A DNA stretch of 64,000 bases. It comes from Bacteroidota bacterium. GTDB lineage: Bacteria > Bacteroidota > Bacteroidia > Palsa-965. The position numbers and the translations under genes are program-made. This document shows, piece by piece, positions 8,972 to 17,194 of this stretch (position 1 is the first letter of the stretch; every line of letters starts with the position of its first letter). The notes beneath the pieces were generated by a model that saw nothing but the letters and a program-made list of their open reading frames with translations, was not told the DNA's origin and ran no database searches. Location of the stretch: NCBI GenBank assembly GCA_016194975.1, contig JACQAM010000014.1:1-64000 (forward strand), given 5' to 3'.

Positions 8972-9682
8972 ATGTACAAGAACAAACTCACCCGTTTTGC
9001 AGAAATGAAATCCATGCCGCACGTGGTGGAATATGGTTTTTATGATCTGAAAAAAAGTTTACACCCTTTGCGTGGAAAATGGAAGGAAAATTTTTTTCAT
9101 AATGAAAATCCAATCGTATTGGAACTGGGTTGTGGAAAGGGAGAATACACAGTAGGACTTGCCGAACGTTTCCCGGGAAAGAATTTCATTGGCATCGACA
9201 TCAAGGGCGCACGCATGCACAGGGGCGCGAGCATGGCGCAGGAAAAAAAACTGGACAATGCCGCATTTATCCGCACACGCATCGATTTCATTAATGGTTT
9301 TTTTTCGGAGAATGAAGTGAGTGAAATCTGGATCACATTCGCTGATCCGCAAAAAGAAAAACCGAACAAACGGCTCACGGCTCCTGTTTTCCTGAAACGC
9401 TATGCGCATCTTTTAAAATCAAACGGAATCATCCATCTCAAAACAGACAGCGAACTGCTGCATAATTTCACGATCGGGATCATTGACAAAGAAGAACACA
9501 AAAAATTATTCTCTTCGAAAGATGTGTATGGCGAAATAAAAGAAGAAGGCCACCTGCTCACGACGATCCAAACTACCTACGAAAAAAAATTTCTGAAAGA
9601 ATCGAAGAAGATCACTTACGTTGCTTTTCATTTGAAGAAAGATTACGCGAAAGGAGAAAAAATATTCCCGCTGGATGAATGA
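8972..9682 (+). CDS. trmB: tRNA (guanine-N7-)-methyltransferase TrmB
   Basis: The 236-residue protein carries the SAM-binding motif VLELGCGKGEY, then FIGIDIKGARMHRGA and ITFADPQKEKPNKRL, which are signatures of TrmB. The enzyme methylates G46 in the variable loop of tRNAs. The internal ATG giving MYKNKLTRFAEMKS is chosen because TrmB proteins start about there and because the upstream frame is spacer repeat. The length is normal for the family. It stands alone and is followed by an M16 peptidase gene with its own promoter. Confidence 0.95.
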   Translation: MYKNKLTRFAEMKSMPHVVEYGFYDLKKSLHPLRGKWKENFFHNENPIVLELGCGKGEYTVGLAERFPGKNFIGIDIKGARMHRGASMAQEKKLDNAAFIRTRIDFINGFFSENEVSEIWITFADPQKEKPNKRLTAPVFLKRYAHLLKSNGIIHLKTDSELLHNFTIGIIDKEEHKKLFSSKDVYGEIKEEGHLLTTIQTTYEKKFLKESKKITYVAFHLKKDYAKGEKIFPLDE

Positions 9683-9693
9683 AAATTTTGGCA

Positions 9694-9727
9694 TTTGGAT
9701 TTTCTTTCCCCCAATGAACTATATTTG
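9694..9727 (+). promoter_or_regulatory. TTTG / TATATTTG promoter of the M16 peptidase gene
   Basis: TTTG at 9694-9697 and TATATTTG at 9720-9727 match the -33/-7 pair of Bacteroidota primary promoters with 22-bp spacing. The ATG is 20 bp downstream. Confidence 0.6.
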
Positions 9728-9746
9728 TTCCTCTAAAAATCGGCAC

Positions 9747-12674
9747 ATGAAAAAGATCCTCTTTTCACTCTCCATTATTTTTTCTTTCTCCGCAGTTGCG
9801 CAACAGCAAACAAAATTCATTGAGAAAGTAGAATCGAATGGCCCGGGTAATCTCGTTATTCCTTATTCGAAATACGAATTGCCCAATGGGCTCGACCTCG
9901 TTATTGCAGAAGATCATTCCGATCCTATCGTGTACGTGGATGTAACGTATCACGTTGGTTCCGCACGCGAGCAGGAAGGACGTTCGGGCTTCGCACATTT
10001 TTTCGAACACATGATGTTCCAGGGATCAGCGCATGTTGCCGACGAAGAGCATTTCAAACTCATCACGGAAGCCGGTGGAGAAATGAATGGTTCTACCAAT
10101 ACCGACCGCACGAATTATTTTGAAACGGTGCCATCGAATAATCTTGAACTCGCTATGTGGCTCGAAGCAGACCGCATGGGATTTCTTCTTGATTCTGTTA
10201 CTCAGCAGAAATTCGAAATTCAGCGCGCCACAGTGAAAAATGAAAGAGGACAGCGTTACGACAATGCTCCTTATGGATTGGTGTGGGAAAAGATCGGTGA
10301 AGCCATGTATCCCGAAGGGCATCCGTATTCCTGGGAAACGATCGGGTACATTGATGATCTCAATCGTGTGAATGTGCAGGACCTCAAGAATTTTTTCATG
10401 CGCTGGTACGGACCCAACAATGCTACCCTTACTATTGCCGGTGATGTGAATACGGCAGAAGTTTTAAAACTTGCAGAAAAATATTTCTCTCCCATTCCGC
10501 GCGGACCCGAAGTGACCAACATGCCAAAGATGCCTGCATCACTTTCTTCTGACCGCTGCATTTCTTATGAGGACAATGTGCGTTTTCCTCAATTGACAAT
10601 GGCATTTCCGGGAGTTCCTTCGAATGATCCTGATGAAGCGCCGCTGGATGCACTGTGCAATATTATTTCGGAAGGAAAAGGATCCATCTTCTATAAAACT
10701 TTCGTGGAAACAAAAATTGCACAGAGCGCAAATATGTACAGCGCTACAATGGAACTCGCCGGGCAGATTGCGATGAATGTGAAAACATATCCCGGGCATA
10801 CGCCGCATGAAGCAGACAGTCTCATAAAAATTGCATTGGCACAATTTGAAAAAACCGGCGCGACAGATGAAGATGTGAAACGTTACCAGCTTACTGTGGA
10901 AGGATACATGCTCGATAATATGACGAGTGTGCAGGGAAAAGGATCTGTACTTGCGCAATACAATACATTTTACGGAAATCCGAATCTTGTGCAGAAAGAT
11001 CTTGATCGTTACAAAAGCGTAACGAAAGAAGATGTAATGCGCGTTTACAATAAATATATCAAAGGAAAAGCGGCGGTAGTGCTTACCGTTTGCCCGAAAG
11101 GACATCCTGAAATGAAAGCGCGCCCCGATAATTATATTCCTCCGGCGCACAAAGCAGGAGCGGAAGAAAGCGCCGAATACAAAAATCTTCATTACAACCG
11201 TGCCGTCGATAATTTCGATCGTGGTGTTCATCCTGTTGCAGGGCCAACTCCCGCAGTGAAAGCGCCGGCCATCTGGAGAGATGTTTTCGCAAATGGATTG
11301 AAAGTGATCGGAACAACTTCCACGGAAATTCCGCGCACGTACATGCAGATCAACGTGAGCGCGGGGCACCGGCAGGAGGACACGTCGAAGGCGGGCGTTG
11401 CGTACATGCTCGTGCGCATGATGGATCAATCAACGGAAAATCATTCGGCGGCGGATCTTGAAAAACAATTTGAATTGCTCGGAAGCGATGTGAGTGTTTC
11501 TGTTACCAATGAAGAGATCACAGTGAACATTACCTGCTTCACCAGAAATCTCGATGCGACACTAGCACTCGTGAATGAAAAAATATTTCATCCGAAATTC
11601 GCCGCGACCGAATTTGATCTCGTGAAAAAACAACAGATGGAATCCATTGCGAACATGTCCACCTCAGCAGGAGCAATGGCTTCTTTCATTTACGCGCGAG
11701 AAATTTATGGCGCTAATAATATTCAAGGTTACCCGCTCATCGGAACGGCTTCAACTGTTTCACGGCTAACGATCGATGATGTGAAAGCCTACTATCAAAA
11801 AATGTTTTCTCCGAATATCGGCAACTGCATCGTGGTGAGCGATCTTACTCCGAGTGCTATGGGAAGTAAACTGAAATTTCTTCAGGACTGGAAATCCACG
11901 AATGCTGTTTTGCGCACGCGCGAAGAATTGCTTCCGAAAAATGCGGCAGGGCAAACAAAGATTTTCCTCTTCAATAAACCGGAAGCAGCGCAATCGGAAA
12001 TACGCGTGGGCCGCTTGGCAATGCCGTATGATGCAACCGGGGAATATTATAAATCGACGATCATGAATTATGAGCTTGGCGGAAATTTCAATTCGCATCT
12101 GAACCTGAAATTGCGCGAAGAAAAAGGATGGACGTACGGAGCAGGATCGGGTTTTGGCGGAACAAATTATGTGGGAACATTTACTTCTTATGCGGGGGTG
12201 AAATGGGATGCATCCGACAGTTCCGTTGTTGAATTCATGAAAGCGATAAAAGATTATGCTGATAATGGAATTACCAATGATGAACTCGAGTACACGAAAA
12301 AATCCGTTTCGCAGAGTGAAGCTTTGGCGTATGAAGATCCGTACCAGAAATTATATTATTTAAAAAATATTATTTTCTACGGACTGCCCGATAATTATAT
12401 GGAAGAGCAGCACAAAGTGCTCATGGCGCTGACCAAACCGGAAATAGACGGGCTCGCAAAAAAATGGCTCGATCCCGATCACATGGTGATCACGGTGATC
12501 GGCGACAAGGATAAAATTCTTCCCGGGCTCGAAAATCTCGGTTACGAAATTGTGATCGTGGATGCGAATGGAAATACAACGGCCGATATTCCGGCGAAAA
12601 AAGATGTTCCGAATATTGCCGGAAATAAAAAGAAGAAGAACGGAAAGAAAAATCTGAAATTGAAGGGACAGTAA
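9747..12674 (+). CDS. M16 family zinc metallopeptidase, secreted
   Basis: The 975-residue protein has a signal peptide (MKKILFSLSIIFSFSAVAQ) and the inverted zinc motif HFFEH at residues 84-88, with the downstream glutamate in VKNERGQRYDN. The C-terminal half (from about residue 510) is a second M16 lobe pair lacking HxxEH, as in the inactive half of pitrilysin-type enzymes. The fused four-lobe form explains the length. It ends in a lysine-rich tail (KKKKNGKKNLKLKGQ) rather than a T9SS domain, so a periplasmic location is more likely. It probably degrades peptides; substrates are unknown. It is monocistronic, with its own promoter and terminator. Confidence 0.92.
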   Translation: MKKILFSLSIIFSFSAVAQQQTKFIEKVESNGPGNLVIPYSKYELPNGLDLVIAEDHSDPIVYVDVTYHVGSAREQEGRSGFAHFFEHMMFQGSAHVADEEHFKLITEAGGEMNGSTNTDRTNYFETVPSNNLELAMWLEADRMGFLLDSVTQQKFEIQRATVKNERGQRYDNAPYGLVWEKIGEAMYPEGHPYSWETIGYIDDLNRVNVQDLKNFFMRWYGPNNATLTIAGDVNTAEVLKLAEKYFSPIPRGPEVTNMPKMPASLSSDRCISYEDNVRFPQLTMAFPGVPSNDPDEAPLDALCNIISEGKGSIFYKTFVETKIAQSANMYSATMELAGQIAMNVKTYPGHTPHEADSLIKIALAQFEKTGATDEDVKRYQLTVEGYMLDNMTSVQGKGSVLAQYNTFYGNPNLVQKDLDRYKSVTKEDVMRVYNKYIKGKAAVVLTVCPKGHPEMKARPDNYIPPAHKAGAEESAEYKNLHYNRAVDNFDRGVHPVAGPTPAVKAPAIWRDVFANGLKVIGTTSTEIPRTYMQINVSAGHRQEDTSKAGVAYMLVRMMDQSTENHSAADLEKQFELLGSDVSVSVTNEEITVNITCFTRNLDATLALVNEKIFHPKFAATEFDLVKKQQMESIANMSTSAGAMASFIYAREIYGANNIQGYPLIGTASTVSRLTIDDVKAYYQKMFSPNIGNCIVVSDLTPSAMGSKLKFLQDWKSTNAVLRTREELLPKNAAGQTKIFLFNKPEAAQSEIRVGRLAMPYDATGEYYKSTIMNYELGGNFNSHLNLKLREEKGWTYGAGSGFGGTNYVGTFTSYAGVKWDASDSSVVEFMKAIKDYADNGITNDELEYTKKSVSQSEALAYEDPYQKLYYLKNIIFYGLPDNYMEEQHKVLMALTKPEIDGLAKKWLDPDHMVITVIGDKDKILPGLENLGYEIVIVDANGNTTADIPAKKDVPNIAGNKKKKNGKKNLKLKGQ

Positions 12675-12695
12675 AATTCCGGGAAACAATTATTG

Positions 12696-12723
12696 AAAAG
12701 GGTCGGCCGTGGGTGGCCCTTTT
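12696..12723 (+). terminator. terminator of the M16 peptidase gene
   Basis: AAAAGGGTC pairs with GGCCCTTTT (one G-T pair) around a 10-base loop, 21 bp past the stop. The 3' arm ends in a short T run. Confidence 0.8.
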
Positions 12724-12741
12724 ATGCGAAGGGCGTCTCTA

Positions 12742-13311
12742 TCAATATAACTCCACCAATTCCCAATCCCGCATATCGAGAATTTTTACACGGGCACACT
12801 CGTGTAGGGCTACATCCATAAAAACAAATGCTGTGAAAACCATTGCACCTCCCGCAATTGCTGCCCCGGAAATACCAGGAGAAGAATGACTGCTGTGATT
12901 AGAATGAGCGCAACTTCCTTCGTCATATTCTTCCGGGCGTTCGGTCACAATGTGATAAATTCCATTGAGAGAAACATAAACGGTATCCGGAATTATTTTC
13001 AACCCGGTAGTATCCAGATTGGTGTACCAGTCATAGTCTTTTTTGCTGAGATGCTGGATGCACAATGAATCTCCTTTCATCCCGAGAAAAATTCCTTCTT
13101 CCCCTTCTCCTTTATAGCGGATGAATGAAACGGCGTCTCCATTGTAAATGGCATATAATTTTTCCGGTTTACTTTTCATTCTGAAAACGACATCATAAGA
13201 AAACGGAATATTTGTTCCGGATGAATCTTTTTTCGTTTCCTGTGCATGCAAATGAAAATTCAGTACCAGTGAAAAAATGCAGAAAAATATTCCAGGGAAA
13301 ATAAATTTCAT
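12742..13311 (-). CDS. exported hypothetical protein with C-terminal membrane segment
   Basis: The 189-residue protein has a signal peptide (MKFIFPGIFFCIFSLVLNFHLHAQ), a central soluble part of about 110 residues, and a hydrophobic segment near residues 148-170 (GISGAAIAGGAMVFTAFVF) followed by a short tail. A His/Ser patch (CAHSNHSSHSS) precedes the membrane segment. I do not recognise the family. The layout suggests a protein anchored in the inner membrane by its C-terminus or a small envelope protein. It converges with the M16 gene across the terminator. Confidence 0.6.
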   Translation of the reverse strand: MKFIFPGIFFCIFSLVLNFHLHAQETKKDSSGTNIPFSYDVVFRMKSKPEKLYAIYNGDAVSFIRYKGEGEEGIFLGMKGDSLCIQHLSKKDYDWYTNLDTTGLKIIPDTVYVSLNGIYHIVTERPEEYDEGSCAHSNHSSHSSPGISGAAIAGGAMVFTAFVFMDVALHECARVKILDMRDWELVELY

Positions 13312-13355
13312 TCGGGAAAAGCGTTTGAGTTGCTAATACAAAAATCGTTCCGTAA

Positions 13356-13389
13356 AAAAAACTCCTCCGCTTTCACGAAGGAGTTTTTT
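13356..13389 (-). terminator. terminator of the 13417-15192 gene
   Basis: AAAAAACTCCT and AGGAGTTTTT (13379-13389) form an 11-bp stem with a 12-base loop. On the minus strand it ends in a U run 28 bp past the stop. Confidence 0.85.
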
Positions 13390-13416
13390 GGAATTTGTTA
13401 GTTGTATTTTTCTTTT

Positions 13417-15192
13417 TTACTCGACGATCAGTTTGTCTGTTGCCAATCGTTTATCTCCCTGTTTCACTTCCACGAAATACATTCCGCTGTTCAGCATATC
13501 GCGGCTGATGTAGATGATGGAATTTTTCAGTTCCGCTTCTGAGTAAACTAATTTTCCATTCATGTCATACACATTCAGCGAAAGATTATTCAATCCATAC
13601 TGGCCGAAATTCATCAGGTGAATAGAAGCATCTTCATTGATCGCAGGATTCGGATAAACGCCGATAGCGAGTGGTTTGTAAATGGAATAATTTGTCGAGA
13701 GCGGGTAAGCGCCTTCGTTGATCGTGTAGGCTGTGTTCGAAGCCATGGATGGAACATGATCAACAATTCCGGAAGGCCAAACAACTACTGCGCTATCCAT
13801 AGAAGTATTCGCACCCAAACCAAAATGAAGTGTGAGCGAATTTTGAATTCCATAACCTTCGCCCGAACGCACTTCGCGAACTTGTATTCCCCACGGGCCA
13901 TAAATTTTTACGATTGCACCAACGCCGTTTTTATTCGACATGCCTGTTGTTGCTCCGCCAACGAGATTGAATTTTATCCAGTGGTTTCCATTGCTCGTGG
14001 TGTTCATCCACACTTTATCATTGCGCGAAGTATTTGCTGTTTGATAAATGTCGCAATAGCTCGCATACACATCGAGGAATCCGTCGTTGTTCAGGTCGCC
14101 AACACCGTGTGCAGTGATCTGGTTCGTGCTGTATGGAAATGGATTTGCAAGAGCCGTGAACGTGTGATTACCATTATTCATGTAAACAAGATGATTGCTT
14201 CCGGAGATCATCAGATCGAGATAACCGTCATTGTTGAAATCCTGGAAAGTTGCATTCTCACCGAAGATGGTCGTGGTGTTTGCAATTCCGGAACCACTCA
14301 TCATATTTGTGAAAACTCCGCTTCCATTATTCACCATTAGTTTTGAATTCACATCGTAATTCAGAACGAATGCATCCATGTCGCCATCATTATCAATATC
14401 GCCCCACGCTGTGCTCCATCCCTGCGCACCATCGCGCAATCCTGTCCAGTTCGTTACATCCTGCGTAAAAGTTCCGTTTCCGTTATTGATCCACACCTGG
14501 TCAATGCGGCGCGGATCTGTAGAATTAGTTACGCCCTGGCGGCAATGTGTGACCATGCAATCGACAAATCCGTCGTTGTTCACATCGGTCCAGATAGAAG
14601 CATAATTTCCGCTGTTGTCAGAAGCAGGAACAGTTGCAAGCGGCATGAGCGAATTGTCCCACGTCCAGTTTCCTGCGCCATTGTTCACATAAATATTTGG
14701 TGATGCATCGTCGTTGCAAACAAATCCATCGAGTTTCGAATCATTATTGATGTCGAAAAAATTACATCCCTGCACAAAAATAAAAGGAGCGCCGGTGGTG
14801 GTTGCCCAGTTGTTGCTTGAGTACGTGCTCGCGCCTGTACGTGTGAGTACAATGGTATTTCCGTAATCGCCCCAGAAGACATCATTGAATCCATCGTTGT
14901 TCACATCGCCTACACACATTCCCCAGGGATCACCGATGTTATTGGAAAAAGATGTTTCTCCGAACAGCGCGTTCGGTGCATTCTGGTATTCGATGTACAT
15001 CGTCGTGTTCATGCTTGCGCGAACGATGTCGTCTTTAAAATCGCCGTTCATGTCGCACACGCCTACGCCATCGCCGCTATGAAAAGCGGGAGTCGGAAGT
15101 ACTGTTGCTGTTTGATCGGAGAAAGATGCGGTTTGCGAATGCATCGCGAGTGCGAGTGCGCAGAGTGCGGAAGTAGTAAAGATTTTTTTCAT
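13417..15192 (-). CDS. FG-GAP/VCBS repeat protein with ASPIC-UnbV domain and T9SS tail (copy 1)
   Basis: The 591-residue protein has a signal peptide (MKKIFTTSALCALALAMHSQ) and a string of FG-GAP/VCBS repeats with calcium-loop motifs such as DVNNDGFVDCM, DIDNDGDMDAF and DFNNDGYLDLM, consistent with a seven-bladed propeller. An ASPIC/UnbV domain follows near residues 400-490 (NGVGAIVKIYG, VREVRSGEGYGIQN, VVWPSG), then a T9SS sorting domain (GVYPNPAINEDASIHL ... SGMYFVEVKQGDKR). The order matches CRTAC1-like proteins. It is a close tandem paralog of the gene at 15272. Likely secreted and calcium-binding; the partner is unknown. Confidence 0.92.
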   Translation of the reverse strand: MKKIFTTSALCALALAMHSQTASFSDQTATVLPTPAFHSGDGVGVCDMNGDFKDDIVRASMNTTMYIEYQNAPNALFGETSFSNNIGDPWGMCVGDVNNDGFNDVFWGDYGNTIVLTRTGASTYSSNNWATTTGAPFIFVQGCNFFDINNDSKLDGFVCNDDASPNIYVNNGAGNWTWDNSLMPLATVPASDNSGNYASIWTDVNNDGFVDCMVTHCRQGVTNSTDPRRIDQVWINNGNGTFTQDVTNWTGLRDGAQGWSTAWGDIDNDGDMDAFVLNYDVNSKLMVNNGSGVFTNMMSGSGIANTTTIFGENATFQDFNNDGYLDLMISGSNHLVYMNNGNHTFTALANPFPYSTNQITAHGVGDLNNDGFLDVYASYCDIYQTANTSRNDKVWMNTTSNGNHWIKFNLVGGATTGMSNKNGVGAIVKIYGPWGIQVREVRSGEGYGIQNSLTLHFGLGANTSMDSAVVVWPSGIVDHVPSMASNTAYTINEGAYPLSTNYSIYKPLAIGVYPNPAINEDASIHLMNFGQYGLNNLSLNVYDMNGKLVYSEAELKNSIIYISRDMLNSGMYFVEVKQGDKRLATDKLIVE

Positions 15193-15216
15193 GGGCGGTG
15201 ATGGATTTATTCGGAG

Positions 15217-15254
15217 AAAAAAAAGTCCTCTTTGCATGCAGGAGGACTTTTTTT
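15217..15254 (-). terminator. terminator of the 15272-17059 gene
   Basis: A run of A followed by AAGTCCTC (15217-15230) pairs with GAGGACTTTTTTT (15242-15254) around an 11-base loop that contains the palindrome TTGCATGCA. It lies between the two tandem paralogs, so each is transcribed separately. Confidence 0.85.
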
Positions 15255-15271
15255 CAACGATGAGTGGATGA

Positions 15272-17059
15272 TTATTGAACGATCATTTTTTCTTCAGCAA
15301 TGCGTTTGTCGCCTTTGCTGATCTGCACGAAATACATTCCGGTTTTAAATTCCGAAGTATTCACATTGATAATTGAATTTTTCAATTCTGCTTCGGAGTA
15401 AACCACTTTTCCATTCACGTCATAAACGTTGAGAGAAAGATTGTTCAATCCGTACTGCGCAAAATTATTCAGGTGAATGGAAACATTTCCGTCGGCAGAA
15501 GGATTCGGATAAACACCGATGTTCAATGGATTTTGCGCAATGGAATGTGTTGACAATGGAGATTGTCCTTCATTCACTGTGTAGCCGGCATCAGCGCCGA
15601 GTCCGAGCATGTGATCCACAATACCCGACGGCCAGATGATAGTGGTGCTGTCGATGTTGGTTGCAGATCCGAGTCCGAAATAAACAGAGAGTGAATTTTC
15701 CAATCCATAACCTTCGCCGGAACGAACTTCGCGAACTTGTTCTCCCCATGATCCATAAATTTTCACGATTGCACCAATTCCGTTTTTATTCGACATTCCC
15801 GGTGTTGCACCGCCTATGAGATTGTATTTCACCCAATGATTTCCATTGGTGCTGTTCGTGTTGATCCAGACTTTATCATTTCTTGCAGATGGACTGTTGT
15901 AAAGATTTGCATAAGTAGCATACACATCAAGAAAACCATCGCCATTCAGATCACCGATCCCCTGTCCGCGAATTTGGTTGTTGGAATACGGGAAAGGAGT
16001 TGAGATATTGGTGAACGTATTGTTGTGATTATTCCTGTAGAGATAATGATTGTCGCCCGTGATGAGAAGATCGAGGTAGCCGTCATTGTCAAAATCAGAC
16101 CATGTTGCATTTTCTCCGAAGTAAGTTGTAGTAGTAGGAATTCCGGAAGCAGCCATCACGTCGGTGAAAACACCGTTTCCATTATTGATCATGAGTTTTG
16201 AATTCACATCGTAATTCAGAACGAATGCATCCATGTCTCCGTCATTGTCAATATCACCCCATGCTGTGCTCCATCCCTGTGCTCCATCGCGAAGATTGGT
16301 CCAGTTGGTTACGTCTTGTGTGTAAGTTCCGTTTCCGTTGTTGATGAAGATCTGGTCAATGCGGCGCGCATCAAGAGGATTGGTTACGCTCTGCCGGCAA
16401 TGTGTGATCATGCAATCAATGTAACCATCATTATTCACGTCGGTCCAGATGGATGCATAATTTCCGCTGTTGTCGGAAGCTGGAGAAGTTGCGAGTGGCA
16501 TAATAGTTTGATCAAAAATCCATCCACCGAAAGCCCCGTTGCCTTTATAAAGTTTAGGCATTCCGGTATCGTGGCAAATGAACATATCAAGACTTCCGTC
16601 GTTATTGATATCGGCGAAGTTGCAACCTTGAGTGAAAACAGAACTGCCACCATAAGTGAGCGTCACATTTTCATAAGTGAAATTGGTCGATGCGTTTGAC
16701 GTGAGAAGATACGCGTTGGTGCTGCTGCCCTGGAACACGTCATTGTATCCGTCATTATTGTAATCACCAACGCAGAGTCCCCATGGTGAACCGAATGATC
16801 CTACATAACGCATGTTGGTGAACATGGCATTCGGAGCATTCTGAAATTCGAGGAACATTTTTTTGTTGGCGCTGTCACGAATGATGTCATCTTTGAAATC
16901 ATTATTCATGTCGCATACACCGACGGCATTTCCGCTATGACAAGTGGTGTAAGTAAGGAGCGTTGAAGTCTGATCGGAAAACGCTGTGATGGTTTGCGCA
17001 GAGAGGGCAACTGGGAGCAGGCCAAGCGCAAAAAGGATTTTGGGTAGATTTTGTTTCAT
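15272..17059 (-). CDS. FG-GAP/VCBS repeat protein with ASPIC-UnbV domain and T9SS tail (copy 2)
   Basis: The 595-residue protein begins with MKQNLPKILFALGLLPVALSAQ, a signal peptide. It has the same domains in the same order as copy 1, and long stretches are nearly identical, for example DARRIDQIFINNGNGTYTQD, GDIDNDGDMDAFVLNYDVNS and the ASPIC/UnbV segment VREVRSGEGYGLENSLSVYF. The T9SS sorting domain (GVYPNPSADGNVSIHL ... GMYFVQISKGDKR) is intact. The two copies are probably a recent tandem duplication, with most differences in the first ~200 residues, which may reflect different partners. Confidence 0.92.
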   Translation of the reverse strand: MKQNLPKILFALGLLPVALSAQTITAFSDQTSTLLTYTTCHSGNAVGVCDMNNDFKDDIIRDSANKKMFLEFQNAPNAMFTNMRYVGSFGSPWGLCVGDYNNDGYNDVFQGSSTNAYLLTSNASTNFTYENVTLTYGGSSVFTQGCNFADINNDGSLDMFICHDTGMPKLYKGNGAFGGWIFDQTIMPLATSPASDNSGNYASIWTDVNNDGYIDCMITHCRQSVTNPLDARRIDQIFINNGNGTYTQDVTNWTNLRDGAQGWSTAWGDIDNDGDMDAFVLNYDVNSKLMINNGNGVFTDVMAASGIPTTTTYFGENATWSDFDNDGYLDLLITGDNHYLYRNNHNNTFTNISTPFPYSNNQIRGQGIGDLNGDGFLDVYATYANLYNSPSARNDKVWINTNSTNGNHWVKYNLIGGATPGMSNKNGIGAIVKIYGSWGEQVREVRSGEGYGLENSLSVYFGLGSATNIDSTTIIWPSGIVDHMLGLGADAGYTVNEGQSPLSTHSIAQNPLNIGVYPNPSADGNVSIHLNNFAQYGLNNLSLNVYDVNGKVVYSEAELKNSIINVNTSEFKTGMYFVQISKGDKRIAEEKMIVQ

Positions 17060-17144
17060 TATTGTTGATTTAGGAAGGGACTTGTTATGATTTGAATCAG
17101 CTATATTATCAAAAATACGTGGCATTAACAAGTGGCAGGATCAT

Positions 17145-17175
17145 TTTGTAAGCAAAATCATTGTCCTTACATTAG
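17145..17175 (+). promoter_or_regulatory. TTTG / TACATTAG promoter ahead of the cytochrome gene
   Basis: TTTG (17145-17148) and TACATTAG (17168-17175, one mismatch to TAnnTTTG) are spaced by 19 bp, the same spacing as the HU gene promoter in this window. If real, translation must start downstream, which favours the TTG at 17195. Confidence 0.4.
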
Positions 17176-17194
17176 ATGTTCCAAAAAAGTAGCA

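Noticed and set aside
10539-11429. 296-residue frame antisense to the M16 peptidase
   Set aside because: Long only because of codon bias in the peptidase gene; composition (Arg, His, Ile, Phe) is typical of shadow frames.
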